Below, in pieces: positions 1 to 7,684 of a DNA stretch of 53,762 nucleotides (its first letter is position 1; each line of letters opens with the position of its first letter). The notes under the pieces were generated by a model that searched no databases, was not told the DNA's origin, and worked only from the letters and a program-made list of their open reading frames with translations. Made by a program: the position numbers and the translations under genes. Source of the stretch: an uncultured Roseovarius sp. (GTDB taxonomy: Bacteria; Pseudomonadota; Alphaproteobacteria; Rhodobacterales; Rhodobacteraceae); assembly GCF_913057115.1 (NCBI RefSeq), contig NZ_CAJXNN010000026.1:1-53762 (forward strand). The letters run 5' to 3'.

Positions 1-163
1 CGGCGCCCGGCGGCTCTATACCGTCATGGAACGGGTGTTCGAAGAACTCAGCTTCACCGCGCCGGACCGCGCCGGCGAAGGCGTGACGGTGGACGCAGGC
101 TTTGTCGAGGAGAACCTGGGCGAGCTGATGAAATCAGCGGATTTGTCGAGGTATGTGCTTTAG
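1..163 (+). CDS. hslU: HslU (ClpY) ATPase, C-terminal end only
   Basis: The window opens inside this gene; the reading frame begins at base 2 and gives the last 53 residues, ending SADLSRYVL. HslU is the AAA+ unfoldase of the cytoplasmic HslUV protease. The visible part is the small C-terminal sensor-2 subdomain: the [17 protein letters not shown] stretch is the family's conserved helix carrying the sensor arginine, and the final residues (SRYVL, close to the usual SRYIL) are the tail that inserts into HslV and activates it. The tail is intact, so the protein is probably functional. hslV would be expected just upstream, outside the window. The gene marks the left edge of the accessory stretch. 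Confidence 0.93.
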   Translation, partial: GARRLYTVMERVFEELSFTAPDRAGEGVTVDAGFVEENLGELMKSADLSRYVL

Positions 164-243
164 TCACAACCGGCCCATTCCTGCCGTTCACGGCGGGGTC
201 AAGATGTTGCAGTCGCAGCCTGCATTGCGGAAATTGGATTCCG

Positions 244-260
244 ACCAACTAAAAGTTGGT
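244..260. repeat. Short perfect hairpin between hslU and the reverse transcriptase gene
   Basis: ACCAACT (244-250) and AGTTGGT (254-260) form a 7-base-pair stem with a 3-base loop. It lies in the 169-base gap between two convergent genes. No T-tract follows on either strand, so it is a weak terminator candidate at best. Nothing else in the gap could be supported. Confidence 0.35.
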
Positions 261-332
261 GGACGAAGGAATCAGTTTGTTGGTTGCAGGAGCCCTTACG
301 CATCGTAAGAGACGTCAATTCAGGCTACTTGA

Positions 333-2030
333 TTAATAATATCCTGATTGGTGTCCCACTGCTGCGACCCCGCGAAGGCTTTCAAGGAGCTTTCGAACCT
401 CCTCCATACTTCTTTTGCGTCTGGTCATTCTGTTGTCAGCTTCGCTGGAAGAAGTATTTATGTTCCGCTTGGGATCATAAAAAACCACGTTGCGAGACGA
501 CATGGCCTTAAAAAGTGGTTTATTCAGAAGCTTGTTGTGATCAACCATCCAGCCGTGACGATACGCTTCATATGCCAGCAACCAAGTCCAATCCGACTTC
601 ACACTGTCTTCTGAAATCTTGCCTTCCCAGATCTGCGTAGGAAGCTTACCGACACAAAGCCCTTTAGATTTCATATCGAGTAAGATCAGAGCGATAGCCG
701 CAGATTCCATATTAGCAATCAAGTCTTTTAAGGGTCTAATGTCCACGGGACGTTTCAGACCGCGCAAGGTATAAAGCAACCAGATTGCCTCGTAGTGATG
801 TCCTTTTTCCAAAGCTACTTTTACAAGATTGATGAACCTTGAGCCAATACGCTTGGCCGAAAGACCATTGGTCCGGCTCTGTACATCCAATACAACACGA
901 CAAATGCGATCCATGGAACTTGGAGCGACCACAGCCGCTTTGATGAGAAACGACTCCACCACGGGAATATCGGCTGCTTCAATTGCAACACCTTCAACAA
1001 CGGATAGTGCGTAGCTTACCACCGATGCCGTAGGGTTTTGAGATTGGAGTACAAGGGTAAGCTCAAGAAACTCGCGAAGCCGGGAGCCGGCAAGACTACC
1101 ACTACGGTGAGACAAAAAAGCCTTTATCTCAGAGATCCACGCACTCTCACGTTCACCAACAATTCGATCTATTGAAGTTTTGCTGCCGTTGATATCCAGG
1201 CCATATTCTCGGTAGAGCCCACTGATGGCTGAAAGCACTGTTTCTGCTCCCTCAAGGGTGCCTATTCCAACCATCCAATCATCCTGCAAACGGTCGATAT
1301 TTTCCTTGTTGGAATCTGGAAACCGGGCAGAGTAACTTTGATCTATTCTTGCAGAGATCGTTTCCGCAATAATTCTGGAGGTTTCAGGGCCAACTGGAAT
1401 TCCAACCGTCTGATTCCGATTACATGAACGAACCAACAGATCGAGACGATCTGCAAATGACCCTTTGTATGCATTCAGGTTTCGTTTCACCCGTTCCTTG
1501 CCATAGGCCGCCCAAGCAATTGAATGCGTGTATATGGATGGATAGAAGCGTGTGATGTCTGTGGTTACTACCCAATCAGATGTGGCCTGAAGGTAGGACT
1601 TCTTCGCCTCATGAAGAGCAAAGTTTATCCCCTTGATAGCTCGTTCGTAGTCATCGCCGACACGGATTTCATCGACCGAGTACGTTTGCCGAGATAGCCA
1701 CCTCTGCACTGACCTCCAATGAGTACCAACCTCCCGTGCCAGCAACGCTTGCGGCAGCGGGTGAGTGATGTGTATCTCTCGTCTTTCATACCCACGCTTG
1801 GGCTTGGAGAGTCTTTCAGCTTCTGCATCATCAAGCTTGTACGTGTACGCCCCGCTTCGCTTCTTCCCGCCCGGCAATTCGTCCGACAACTTTAACAGCC
1901 GGAAAACACCAGCTTTTTCCCAGTCTTGAAGAATGTCATCCACTTGCTCACCGAAGTCTTGGGTAGTGAAGACAGATGGAAGCTCTTTTGGGAAGTATCC
2001 TTTAGTCAGGAGTGCTTGATGAATTTTCAT
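333..2030 (-). CDS. Reverse transcriptase of the unknown-group/Abi (DRT-like) type, probable phage-defence enzyme
   Basis: A 565-residue protein with a complete polymerase core. Motif A is TTDITRFYPSIYTH with the metal-binding Asp158, the next conserved block is GIPVGPETSR (210-219), and the catalytic pair sits in RLQDDW (Asp250-Asp251). The usual Tyr/Phe-x-Asp-Asp box therefore reads Leu-Gln-Asp-Asp. Residues 1-145 form an N-terminal region beginning KGYFPKELP; about 300 residues after the core are helical with no recognised nuclease, protease or maturase domain. That layout (RT core plus helical C-terminal extension, standing alone) is typical of bacterial unknown-group and abortive-infection RTs, many of which block phage. 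Group II intron maturases and retron RTs fit poorly. The ATG at 2030 (AGG six bases upstream) is preferred; the frame stays open to a GTG at 2093. Base composition is visibly more AT-rich than the neighbours, suggesting transfer. The exact class could not be assigned by eye. Confidence 0.85.
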   Translation of the reverse strand: MKIHQALLTKGYFPKELPSVFTTQDFGEQVDDILQDWEKAGVFRLLKLSDELPGGKKRSGAYTYKLDDAEAERLSKPKRGYERREIHITHPLPQALLAREVGTHWRSVQRWLSRQTYSVDEIRVGDDYERAIKGINFALHEAKKSYLQATSDWVVTTDITRFYPSIYTHSIAWAAYGKERVKRNLNAYKGSFADRLDLLVRSCNRNQTVGIPVGPETSRIIAETISARIDQSYSARFPDSNKENIDRLQDDWMVGIGTLEGAETVLSAISGLYREYGLDINGSKTSIDRIVGERESAWISEIKAFLSHRSGSLAGSRLREFLELTLVLQSQNPTASVVSYALSVVEGVAIEAADIPVVESFLIKAAVVAPSSMDRICRVVLDVQSRTNGLSAKRIGSRFINLVKVALEKGHHYEAIWLLYTLRGLKRPVDIRPLKDLIANMESAAIALILLDMKSKGLCVGKLPTQIWEGKISEDSVKSDWTWLLAYEAYRHGWMVDHNKLLNKPLFKAMSSRNVVFYDPKRNINTSSSEADNRMTRRKRSMEEVRKLLESLRGVAAVGHQSGYY

Positions 2031-2533
2031 TGAACCTAGACTGCCCGGAGAATTCTTAAAGTATTGATGCCAGTGATACCCTTTGCACAACACGTAACGG
2101 ATGATTGGACAATTATCGAGTCGCCTCTTAACAACGATCCTTTTTGAGGTTCTCGTTGCGGTGCCGTCAGCAGCAGCCGCCGTGCTTGGACAACTCGTGT
2201 CTTGAACTTCGCAATCCGCCTTATCGAAACGGGATGGCGTCTTCTGTATAATACTGCTGGGTATTGAAAACGAGAGACAGCCGAGGATCCAGCGAGGTTA
2301 ATGAAAGTGCGACCCAAAACTGGGGCGCTATGGCGGGTTTGAGCAACGAACATCCGCTATTGGACTAACCATCAAGACTTTCGCGCTTGCGGCGAATTCA
2401 CACTTTCCGCCCAAATTCCTCCACTCTCCCTACAACCCACAAACACCCCACGAAACCTCCCCATTCCGTCCAAAACCCACGTCTAAACCGGACGGCTCGG
2501 ACGTGTCTCACCCCCCCAAAGCCCACCGTCGTC

Positions 2534-2563
2534 ATACCGACAAAATACCGACGTGATACCGAC
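2534..2563 (-). repeat. Three ATACCGAC repeats at exact 11-base period
   Basis: ATACCGAC occurs at 2534-2541, 2545-2552 and 2556-2563, each separated by three bases, so the same helix face is repeated. The same array in inverse orientation occurs at 52300-52329 ahead of rimP-nusA. Tandem sites on one face suggest cooperative binding by a protein, or a lineage-specific intergenic repeat. Confidence 0.6.
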
Positions 2564-2631
2564 AGGGGTTTTTCGGCGTTTCGGGGTGGGGTTGGCCGTG
2601 GCGCGCGCTTCCCCTGACATCCTCGGGGTTT

Positions 2632-2668
2632 CGTACGAAACGGGCGTACGAAACGTACGGGTCGTACG
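2632..2668. repeat. Cluster of four CGTACG palindromes
   Basis: CGTACG lies at 2632-2637, 2645-2650, 2654-2659 and 2663-2668. The last three are spaced by 9 bases, giving CGTACG-N3-CGTACG pairs. The same pair structure recurs at 35057-35134 between the thiamine pyrophosphokinase and argG genes. The function is unknown. Confidence 0.6.
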
Positions 2669-2850
2669 TCTCTCGCCCGCCGCCCCCCTGCGCGCCGATC
2701 TGGCTCAGCCGGGGCAAAACTCGACGGGTGCGATCTTGCGGCAAGTCGGGTAAAAGGGGGCGGATGACCAACTTCAAAATCAGGTCAAATTTTGAACACA
2801 AGACTATGCTTGAAGTGTTTGAAAGATCATAAAATCGTGGGACACATGCA

Positions 2851-4638
2851 ATGACATGCTTTGAGGGAGCGCTGGCAGACCCTGTTTTCATTGGCACGGC
2901 AGGCGTTATTGCGCTGGCCGGGTTGACCTTGGTCTTGATGCTGAGGACCCAGTCATTCAACGGTAAACCCTTCTACGCCCTCACTTTTATCGGCATGATG
3001 TGGACATTGTTCACTGTCGGTCTCGAAGCGGCGTCAAGCTCCTTTGCCTGTCAGTTCCAATGGGCGACCTTGGCTTGGCTGGGCAATGGGTTGATCCCGG
3101 TTGCCTGGTGTTTCTTTGTTTTCGCCTTCGTGGACAACGCGGCATGGGTGCGGAAACGCCCGGCCCGCGCCGCCCTGATCCTGACGCCCGCCCTGATCTT
3201 CGCCTTCGCCGCGACCAACCAATGGCACCATCTTGTCTATGCGGCAAGCTCGGCCATTCCCGACGGAGCCGACCACATAGACTATGTGCATGGCCCCGGC
3301 TTTTACGTAATCATCGCAGCGCTTTACATTTACGTCGTTGCCACGCTCGTGTGCCTTGCCAAGGCCTTTGCCCGCGCCAAACGCGCCGCGTGGCCATTGC
3401 TGACCATGCTCACGGTGATCACCCTGACGCCCCTCACCATGAACGCGGCCTATGTCGGCCTTGGCTTCACGGTCTTCGGGCTTGACCCTACGGCCTTCAT
3501 GTTCACGCTTGGAATCCTTGCGTTTTCTTGGCTTCTGGTGACCAACAAAACGATGGATATGGCCTCTGTCGGTCAGTCCGTGTTGTTCAACACGATGAGC
3601 GAACCGGTTGTCCTGATCGACAGGCAGGGGAACATCGTCCTCACCAACACCGCCGCCAAATCCCGGGGCCTGAACAATGGCAACGGTCATATCCTCGAAG
3701 ATCTGTTTGCCAATATCGAGCAGGGTGGCAAGATCGAAAACGGCACCCACCTTCGCATAGGACAACGCGATTATGAACCGCGCATTCAGAAGGTCGAGAA
3801 CCCACTCAACCCATCCAGCGCCGTTCTGGGCTGGAGCGTAACCTTCGTGGATATCACCGACCGGATCGCCATCCACGCCTCCTTGGAAGAGGCCCTGAAA
3901 AAGGCAGATTACGCCAATCGTGCGAAGGATGAATTCGTTTCGGTCATCAGCCACGAAATGCGCACGCCCCTGACCTCGCTCAAAGGCGGCTTGGCGCTTG
4001 CGCTCAGCGGTCGCCTTGGCGACCTCAGCGCCCCCATGCAATCCTCGCTCGATATTGCGCATCGCAACGGGGTCCGCCTGTCGCGGCTGATTGACCAGAT
4101 CTTGTTGGCGCAAAAGATGGACATCGGTGCGTTGTCGCTTGAGAATGAGTCTGTTGATCTTGACAGCCTGCTTCAGGACGGGCTTGACGAGAACCAGATC
4201 TTTGCCACCGAACGTGGGGTCCGCCTTGTCAAAACAGAGCCGGAGCATCCTGCGTATGTCGCCGGCGACGCCTTTGCCATCCGTCAGATCATCGACAACC
4301 TGCTTTCGAACGCGATAAAGTTCTCCGCTGAAAACAGCGTTGTGGAAGGGATGATCGAGGTTACCGATGACCATGTCAGACTGTCGATCACGGACACCGG
4401 CCACGGCATCCCCGAAGGCATGGAAGATCAGGTCTTTGGCCGGTTCGAGCAGGTAACCAACGGCGGAAAGTCCAGCACGCAAGGCTCAGGCCTTGGCCTG
4501 CACATTTCACGTCAACTGGCCAAGCAGATGCAGGGGAACATCTACTATGAAAGCCAAATCGGCACCGGTACGACCTTTCACGTCGAATTCTCACGCGTTG
4601 AACAATACGCAGAGGACGACACCCGGCTGGCCGGGTGA
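2851..4638 (+). CDS. Membrane sensor histidine kinase (7TM - PAS - HisKA - HATPase)
   Basis: 595 residues. Residues 1-230 contain about seven hydrophobic segments, resembling the seven-helix sensor region found ahead of some histidine kinases. A PAS-like domain follows at about 240-345. The dimerisation/phosphoacceptor box is SHEMRTPLTSLKGG with His368. The ATP-binding domain has an N-box IDNLLSNAIKFS (481-492), G1 box DTGHGIP (515-521) and G2 box GSGLGLHIS (545-553), so it should be catalytically competent. No receiver domain is fused and no response regulator gene is adjacent, so it is an orphan kinase here. It starts at ATG 2851 after an AT-rich leader and is read away from the reverse transcriptase. 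Stimulus and partner are unknown. Confidence 0.9.
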   Translation: MTCFEGALADPVFIGTAGVIALAGLTLVLMLRTQSFNGKPFYALTFIGMMWTLFTVGLEAASSSFACQFQWATLAWLGNGLIPVAWCFFVFAFVDNAAWVRKRPARAALILTPALIFAFAATNQWHHLVYAASSAIPDGADHIDYVHGPGFYVIIAALYIYVVATLVCLAKAFARAKRAAWPLLTMLTVITLTPLTMNAAYVGLGFTVFGLDPTAFMFTLGILAFSWLLVTNKTMDMASVGQSVLFNTMSEPVVLIDRQGNIVLTNTAAKSRGLNNGNGHILEDLFANIEQGGKIENGTHLRIGQRDYEPRIQKVENPLNPSSAVLGWSVTFVDITDRIAIHASLEEALKKADYANRAKDEFVSVISHEMRTPLTSLKGGLALALSGRLGDLSAPMQSSLDIAHRNGVRLSRLIDQILLAQKMDIGALSLENESVDLDSLLQDGLDENQIFATERGVRLVKTEPEHPAYVAGDAFAIRQIIDNLLSNAIKFSAENSVVEGMIEVTDDHVRLSITDTGHGIPEGMEDQVFGRFEQVTNGGKSSTQGSGLGLHISRQLAKQMQGNIYYESQIGTGTTFHVEFSRVEQYAEDDTRLAG

Positions 4639-4859
4639 TGACATCGTCGGATTTTTCGGGGTGTATTTTTGAGAATGAACTTTGGGCCTAATGCTTTCGT
4701 AGCGCACCATAGATCGCTGAGCGTCAACTTCGTAGACTGATCAGTATCTCAAGTTTCTGCGGACCGGCCCCTTTAGGTGGTATTTTAATTGGCCTCCAAC
4801 GTCTATTCTCCGCTCAAAAACGGCTTTCCTTCGCGGGCATTTCAGGCGACGAAAGGTGC

Positions 4860-6086
4860 ATGGGACAATTGCTCAATTTCCTGCGTGAAAATGCGCCTTG
4901 GTTGTCGGCTGGCGTGCTGCTGACCTTCTTAAGTTCTTTTGGACAAACGTTTTTCATCTCCATCTTCGCCGGAAAGATCATGGGGGATTTTGGGTTGAGT
5001 CACGGCCAGTGGGGCGGGATTTATACCTTGGGCACCACGGTCTCGGCGGCGCTGATGGTCTGGGCCGGTGGCTTGACCGATCGTTTTCGCGTCCGCGTTC
5101 TGGCCTCTATCATATTGATTTTGTTGGCTTTAGCCTGTGTCTCCATGGCGCTCAACCCCGTCTGGTGGTTGCTTCCAGTGGTAATTTTCGCCCTGCGATT
5201 CACCGGCCAGGGCATGACCTCCCACATCGCCGTGGTCGCGATGTCCCGCTGGTTCATCGCCACTCGTGGCAAGGCTTTGTCCGTTGCAACACTGGGCTTT
5301 GCGGGCGGTGAGGCCCTGTTGCCACTGATCTTCGTGGCGCTCATGCTGGCGTGGGATTGGCGGGCTTTGTGGGGTCTTGCGGCCGTGATCGCTATTCTTG
5401 GTATCCCCCTGATCCTATTGCTATTGCGTGAAGAACGCACGCCTCAGTCCTGGGCAAAATCCGACCAAGCACTTGGCATGTTGGCGCGTCATTGGACACG
5501 CCGCCAGACGCTCCATCACTTCCTCTTTTGGTTCATGGTTCCCGCCCTGCTCGGCCCGGCGGCTTTCAATACCGCCTTCTTTTTCCACCAGGTGCATTTC
5601 GCCGAAGTTAAGGGCATTGCGCATGTCGAACTTGTCGCCATGTTCCCTCTCTACACCGGTATCAGTATCGCTACGATGGTGTTTTCCGGCTGGGCCTTGG
5701 ATAGGTGGGGCACCGCCCGCTTGATCCCTTACATGCAGCTTCCGATGGTGGTGGCTTTTGTCCTGTTTTCCATCTCAACCGGCCCACTCACGACACTTTT
5801 CGGCTTTGTTTTCCTTGGTATGACGACCGGGGCCAACACCACTCTGCCCAATGCTTTCTGGGCAGAATTCTATGGAACCGGGCATATCGGGTCGATCAAG
5901 GCCATGGCCGCGGCCATCATGGTTTTCGGGTCTGCCATCGGCCCCGGCCTGACAGGCGTGGGGATTGATCTGGGCCTTGGAATCGAGGTGCAATACCTTC
6001 TGGTTGCGGCCTACTTTGTTTTCACATCCGTGATGATGGGTATCGGCATCACCCGCGCAAGACCCGACCTAACGCGCACGGCGTAA
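4860..6086 (+). CDS. Major facilitator superfamily transporter
   Basis: 408 residues with about twelve membrane helices in two six-helix halves. The loop between helices 2 and 3 carries GGLTDRFRVR, matching the MFS motif GxxxDRxGRR, and the second half has the related WALDRWGTARL. A charged central loop (LLREERTPQSWAKSDQ) separates the halves. The substrate cannot be inferred; the family includes monocarboxylate-type and drug-efflux carriers. Its 3' end overlaps the 3' end of smr by 18 bases (convergent). The 221-base gap upstream shows no clear feature. Whether it belongs with the accessory genes or is a normal neighbour of smr is unclear. Confidence 0.88.
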   Translation: MGQLLNFLRENAPWLSAGVLLTFLSSFGQTFFISIFAGKIMGDFGLSHGQWGGIYTLGTTVSAALMVWAGGLTDRFRVRVLASIILILLALACVSMALNPVWWLLPVVIFALRFTGQGMTSHIAVVAMSRWFIATRGKALSVATLGFAGGEALLPLIFVALMLAWDWRALWGLAAVIAILGIPLILLLLREERTPQSWAKSDQALGMLARHWTRRQTLHHFLFWFMVPALLGPAAFNTAFFFHQVHFAEVKGIAHVELVAMFPLYTGISIATMVFSGWALDRWGTARLIPYMQLPMVVAFVLFSISTGPLTTLFGFVFLGMTTGANTTLPNAFWAEFYGTGHIGSIKAMAAAIMVFGSAIGPGLTGVGIDLGLGIEVQYLLVAAYFVFTSVMMGIGITRARPDLTRTA

Positions 6087-6650
6087 GTAAACGTAATAGG
6101 CGCCACCGCCGCCGTGTTTGAGATGCGCTTCGCTAACTTGCAAGACAACCTGGCCCAAGGGCGGAGTCGACAGCCAATGCGGCACGTTATGGCGCAAAAC
6201 ACCCCGCCGTACCGGGATCGGTCCGCCTTCGTCGCGGTCCTTGCCTTTCCCCGTGATGACCAGAACAAGGCGCTTGCCCTGGGCATGCGCCCTGAGAATG
6301 AACGCGATCAAGGATGGGTGGGCTTGATCCATGGTCATGCCATGCAGGTCCAACTTGCCTTCGGGGACAATCTTGCCACGTTTCAATCGACCAAAAGTCT
6401 TGCGATCCATCTGAACCGGCGTTGCCCTGAGCCTTTCGGCCACGTCGGGTTCGATATCATGGGATGCATTCTTGGGCCTTGCATTCTGGCCCAGGTCAAA
6501 GGCTTCCATACGTGCTTTGGGAGTCTTCTTTGGCGTCGGCTTGGGTAGCGGCGTATCTCTTTGCTTGCGGTCTGGATGCAGCTTTTCGGTTGTCTGGGCC
6601 ACTTTGCGCCACAACTCCAGTTCCTCGGGCTTGAGGCGCCTCCGGCTCAT
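6069..6650 (-). CDS. Smr-domain protein (MutS2 C-terminal-like)
   Basis: 193 residues. A basic, proline-rich N-terminus (1-95) leads into a Smr domain with LDLHGM (100-105), TGKGK (133-137) and the final glycine-rich HGGGGAYYVYLRR (179-191). Stand-alone Smr proteins are small nucleases or nucleic-acid-binding proteins; in bacteria related domains act on branched DNA or on mRNA at stalled ribosomes. The specific role here is not known. It starts at ATG 6650, overlapping the mltA stop by four bases, so smr, mltA and the Tim44 gene are translationally coupled in one operon (transcribed Tim44-mltA-smr). Confidence 0.9.
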   Translation of the reverse strand: MSRRRLKPEELELWRKVAQTTEKLHPDRKQRDTPLPKPTPKKTPKARMEAFDLGQNARPKNASHDIEPDVAERLRATPVQMDRKTFGRLKRGKIVPEGKLDLHGMTMDQAHPSLIAFILRAHAQGKRLVLVITGKGKDRDEGGPIPVRRGVLRHNVPHWLSTPPLGQVVLQVSEAHLKHGGGGAYYVYLRRAR

Positions 6651-7684
6651 TGGGCAAGGTCCGTCGCCATGGCAAACGCCCTTTGAATCGGCATCAAGAC
6701 GATCAGGCGCCCAGGGTCGCGCAGACGGCCAGCTGCCCGACCCGCTGCATCGCCCGTGCCAAAGAATATATCAGCCCGCTGCGGTCCCTTGATGGCCGAC
6801 CCTGTATCCTGCGCCACCATCAATCGGCGCATCGGGGTTTTACCGCCTTTCTCGATCCAGACCGGGGCGCCGAGCGGCGTGAACTTCGGATCGACGGCAA
6901 TCGTGCGCCCGGCAGTGATCGAACGGTTCATGGCTCCAAGCGGTCCGGCCTCTGCCGGCACGTTATCCAATCGGCGGAAGAACACATAGGACGGGTTGTG
7001 AAACAGCAGTTCCCGTCCTTCGACGGGGTTCCGGCGGACCCAGTTTTTGATCACCTCTGCCGAGACTTGATGAACACTGTAAATGCCGCGCCGTACAAGC
7101 TCCACACCGATGGATCGGTAATCATGCCCGTTTGATCCGCCGTAACCTACGCGGATCACTTTCCCATTGGGTAGGCGAATACGCCCAGAACCTTGGATCT
7201 GCAAAAAAAACAGCTCGACGGGATCGTCGACCCAAGCGATCTCAAGGCCTTTTCCTTGCATGTAATCGCCAGTTTCAATCTCACGCCGGGTCAACCAGGG
7301 ATTGGACACTTTCGAAACATTTGGCTCGCGATACAGTGGGTAGCGATAGCGGGCCGAAGGGCGAAGCGCACCGTCGAGTTCCGGCTCAAAATAACCCGTG
7401 AACAAGGGACGCGATCTGTTATCAATCACCACTGGACGAAAAAACAGTTCGAAAAAGGATTTCGCATCGGGTTCTTGCTGCGCCAAGGCGCAAAGCGCGC
7501 GCCAATCAGGGTCGTCCATATCCGCACAAGTGTTTAGAAAGGTCGATAACGCCTTGGCGTGATTATCGCTTTCCCAGCCTTTCAATTCATCGAACGTGAG
7601 GACTTTGCGCGTTACTTCCTCTGCCGTGGCGGGTAAAGCCAGCCACGGCAGAGCAAGGAATAAAAGACGCAGCGCGCGGATCAT
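6647..7684 (-). CDS. mltA: Membrane-bound lytic murein transglycosylase A
   Basis: 345 residues. A signal peptide (about 1-21, ending ALPATA) exports it to the periplasm. The MltA domain lies at about 95-220 (FTGYFEPELDG, FFLQIQGSGRIRLPNG) and the 3D domain follows, with AQDTGSAIKG (291-300) and RADIFFGTGDAAG (303-315), which holds the catalytic aspartate region. The enzyme cleaves peptidoglycan glycan strands to 1,6-anhydro-muropeptides. No lipobox cysteine is evident at the signal peptide end, unlike E. coli MltA, so it may be soluble periplasmic. Four-base overlaps on both sides indicate one operon with the Tim44 and smr genes. Confidence 0.95.
   Translation of the reverse strand: MIRALRLLFLALPWLALPATAEEVTRKVLTFDELKGWESDNHAKALSTFLNTCADMDDPDWRALCALAQQEPDAKSFFELFFRPVVIDNRSRPLFTGYFEPELDGALRPSARYRYPLYREPNVSKVSNPWLTRREIETGDYMQGKGLEIAWVDDPVELFFLQIQGSGRIRLPNGKVIRVGYGGSNGHDYRSIGVELVRRGIYSVHQVSAEVIKNWVRRNPVEGRELLFHNPSYVFFRRLDNVPAEAGPLGAMNRSITAGRTIAVDPKFTPLGAPVWIEKGGKTPMRRLMVAQDTGSAIKGPQRADIFFGTGDAAGRAAGRLRDPGRLIVLMPIQRAFAMATDLAQ

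Larger units (their letters stand above)
2031..2850. other. 820-base non-coding region between divergent reverse transcriptase and histidine kinase genes
   Basis: No convincing gene was seen; a 105-codon minus-strand frame (2036-2353) is Arg-rich and unlike any family recognised. The region contains: a near-perfect TATAAT at 2246-2251 on the plus strand; a G-poor, C-rich plus strand at about 2400-2490 whose complement has four G-runs (2428-2462) able to form a quadruplex; three ATACCGAC repeats at 11-base spacing (2534-2563); and four CGTACG palindromes (2632-2668). It must hold promoters for both flanking genes. A non-coding RNA partner for the reverse transcriptase, as known for some DRT systems, could lie here, but nothing shows this directly. 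Confidence 0.6.

Noticed and set aside
333..2093. Retron or group II intron origin for the reverse transcriptase
   Set aside because: No msr/msd-like inverted repeats typical of retrons were found beside the gene, and there is no maturase or intron structure; the C-terminal extension fits Abi/unknown-group RTs better.
2036..2353. 105-codon minus-strand frame just upstream of the reverse transcriptase
   Set aside because: Arg-rich, no recognisable domain, no clear ribosome site, and overlaps the RT leader; kept as non-coding.
3034..4482. 482-codon minus-strand frame opposite the histidine kinase
   Set aside because: The plus strand encodes complete kinase motifs; the antisense frame shows none and is a high-GC shadow.
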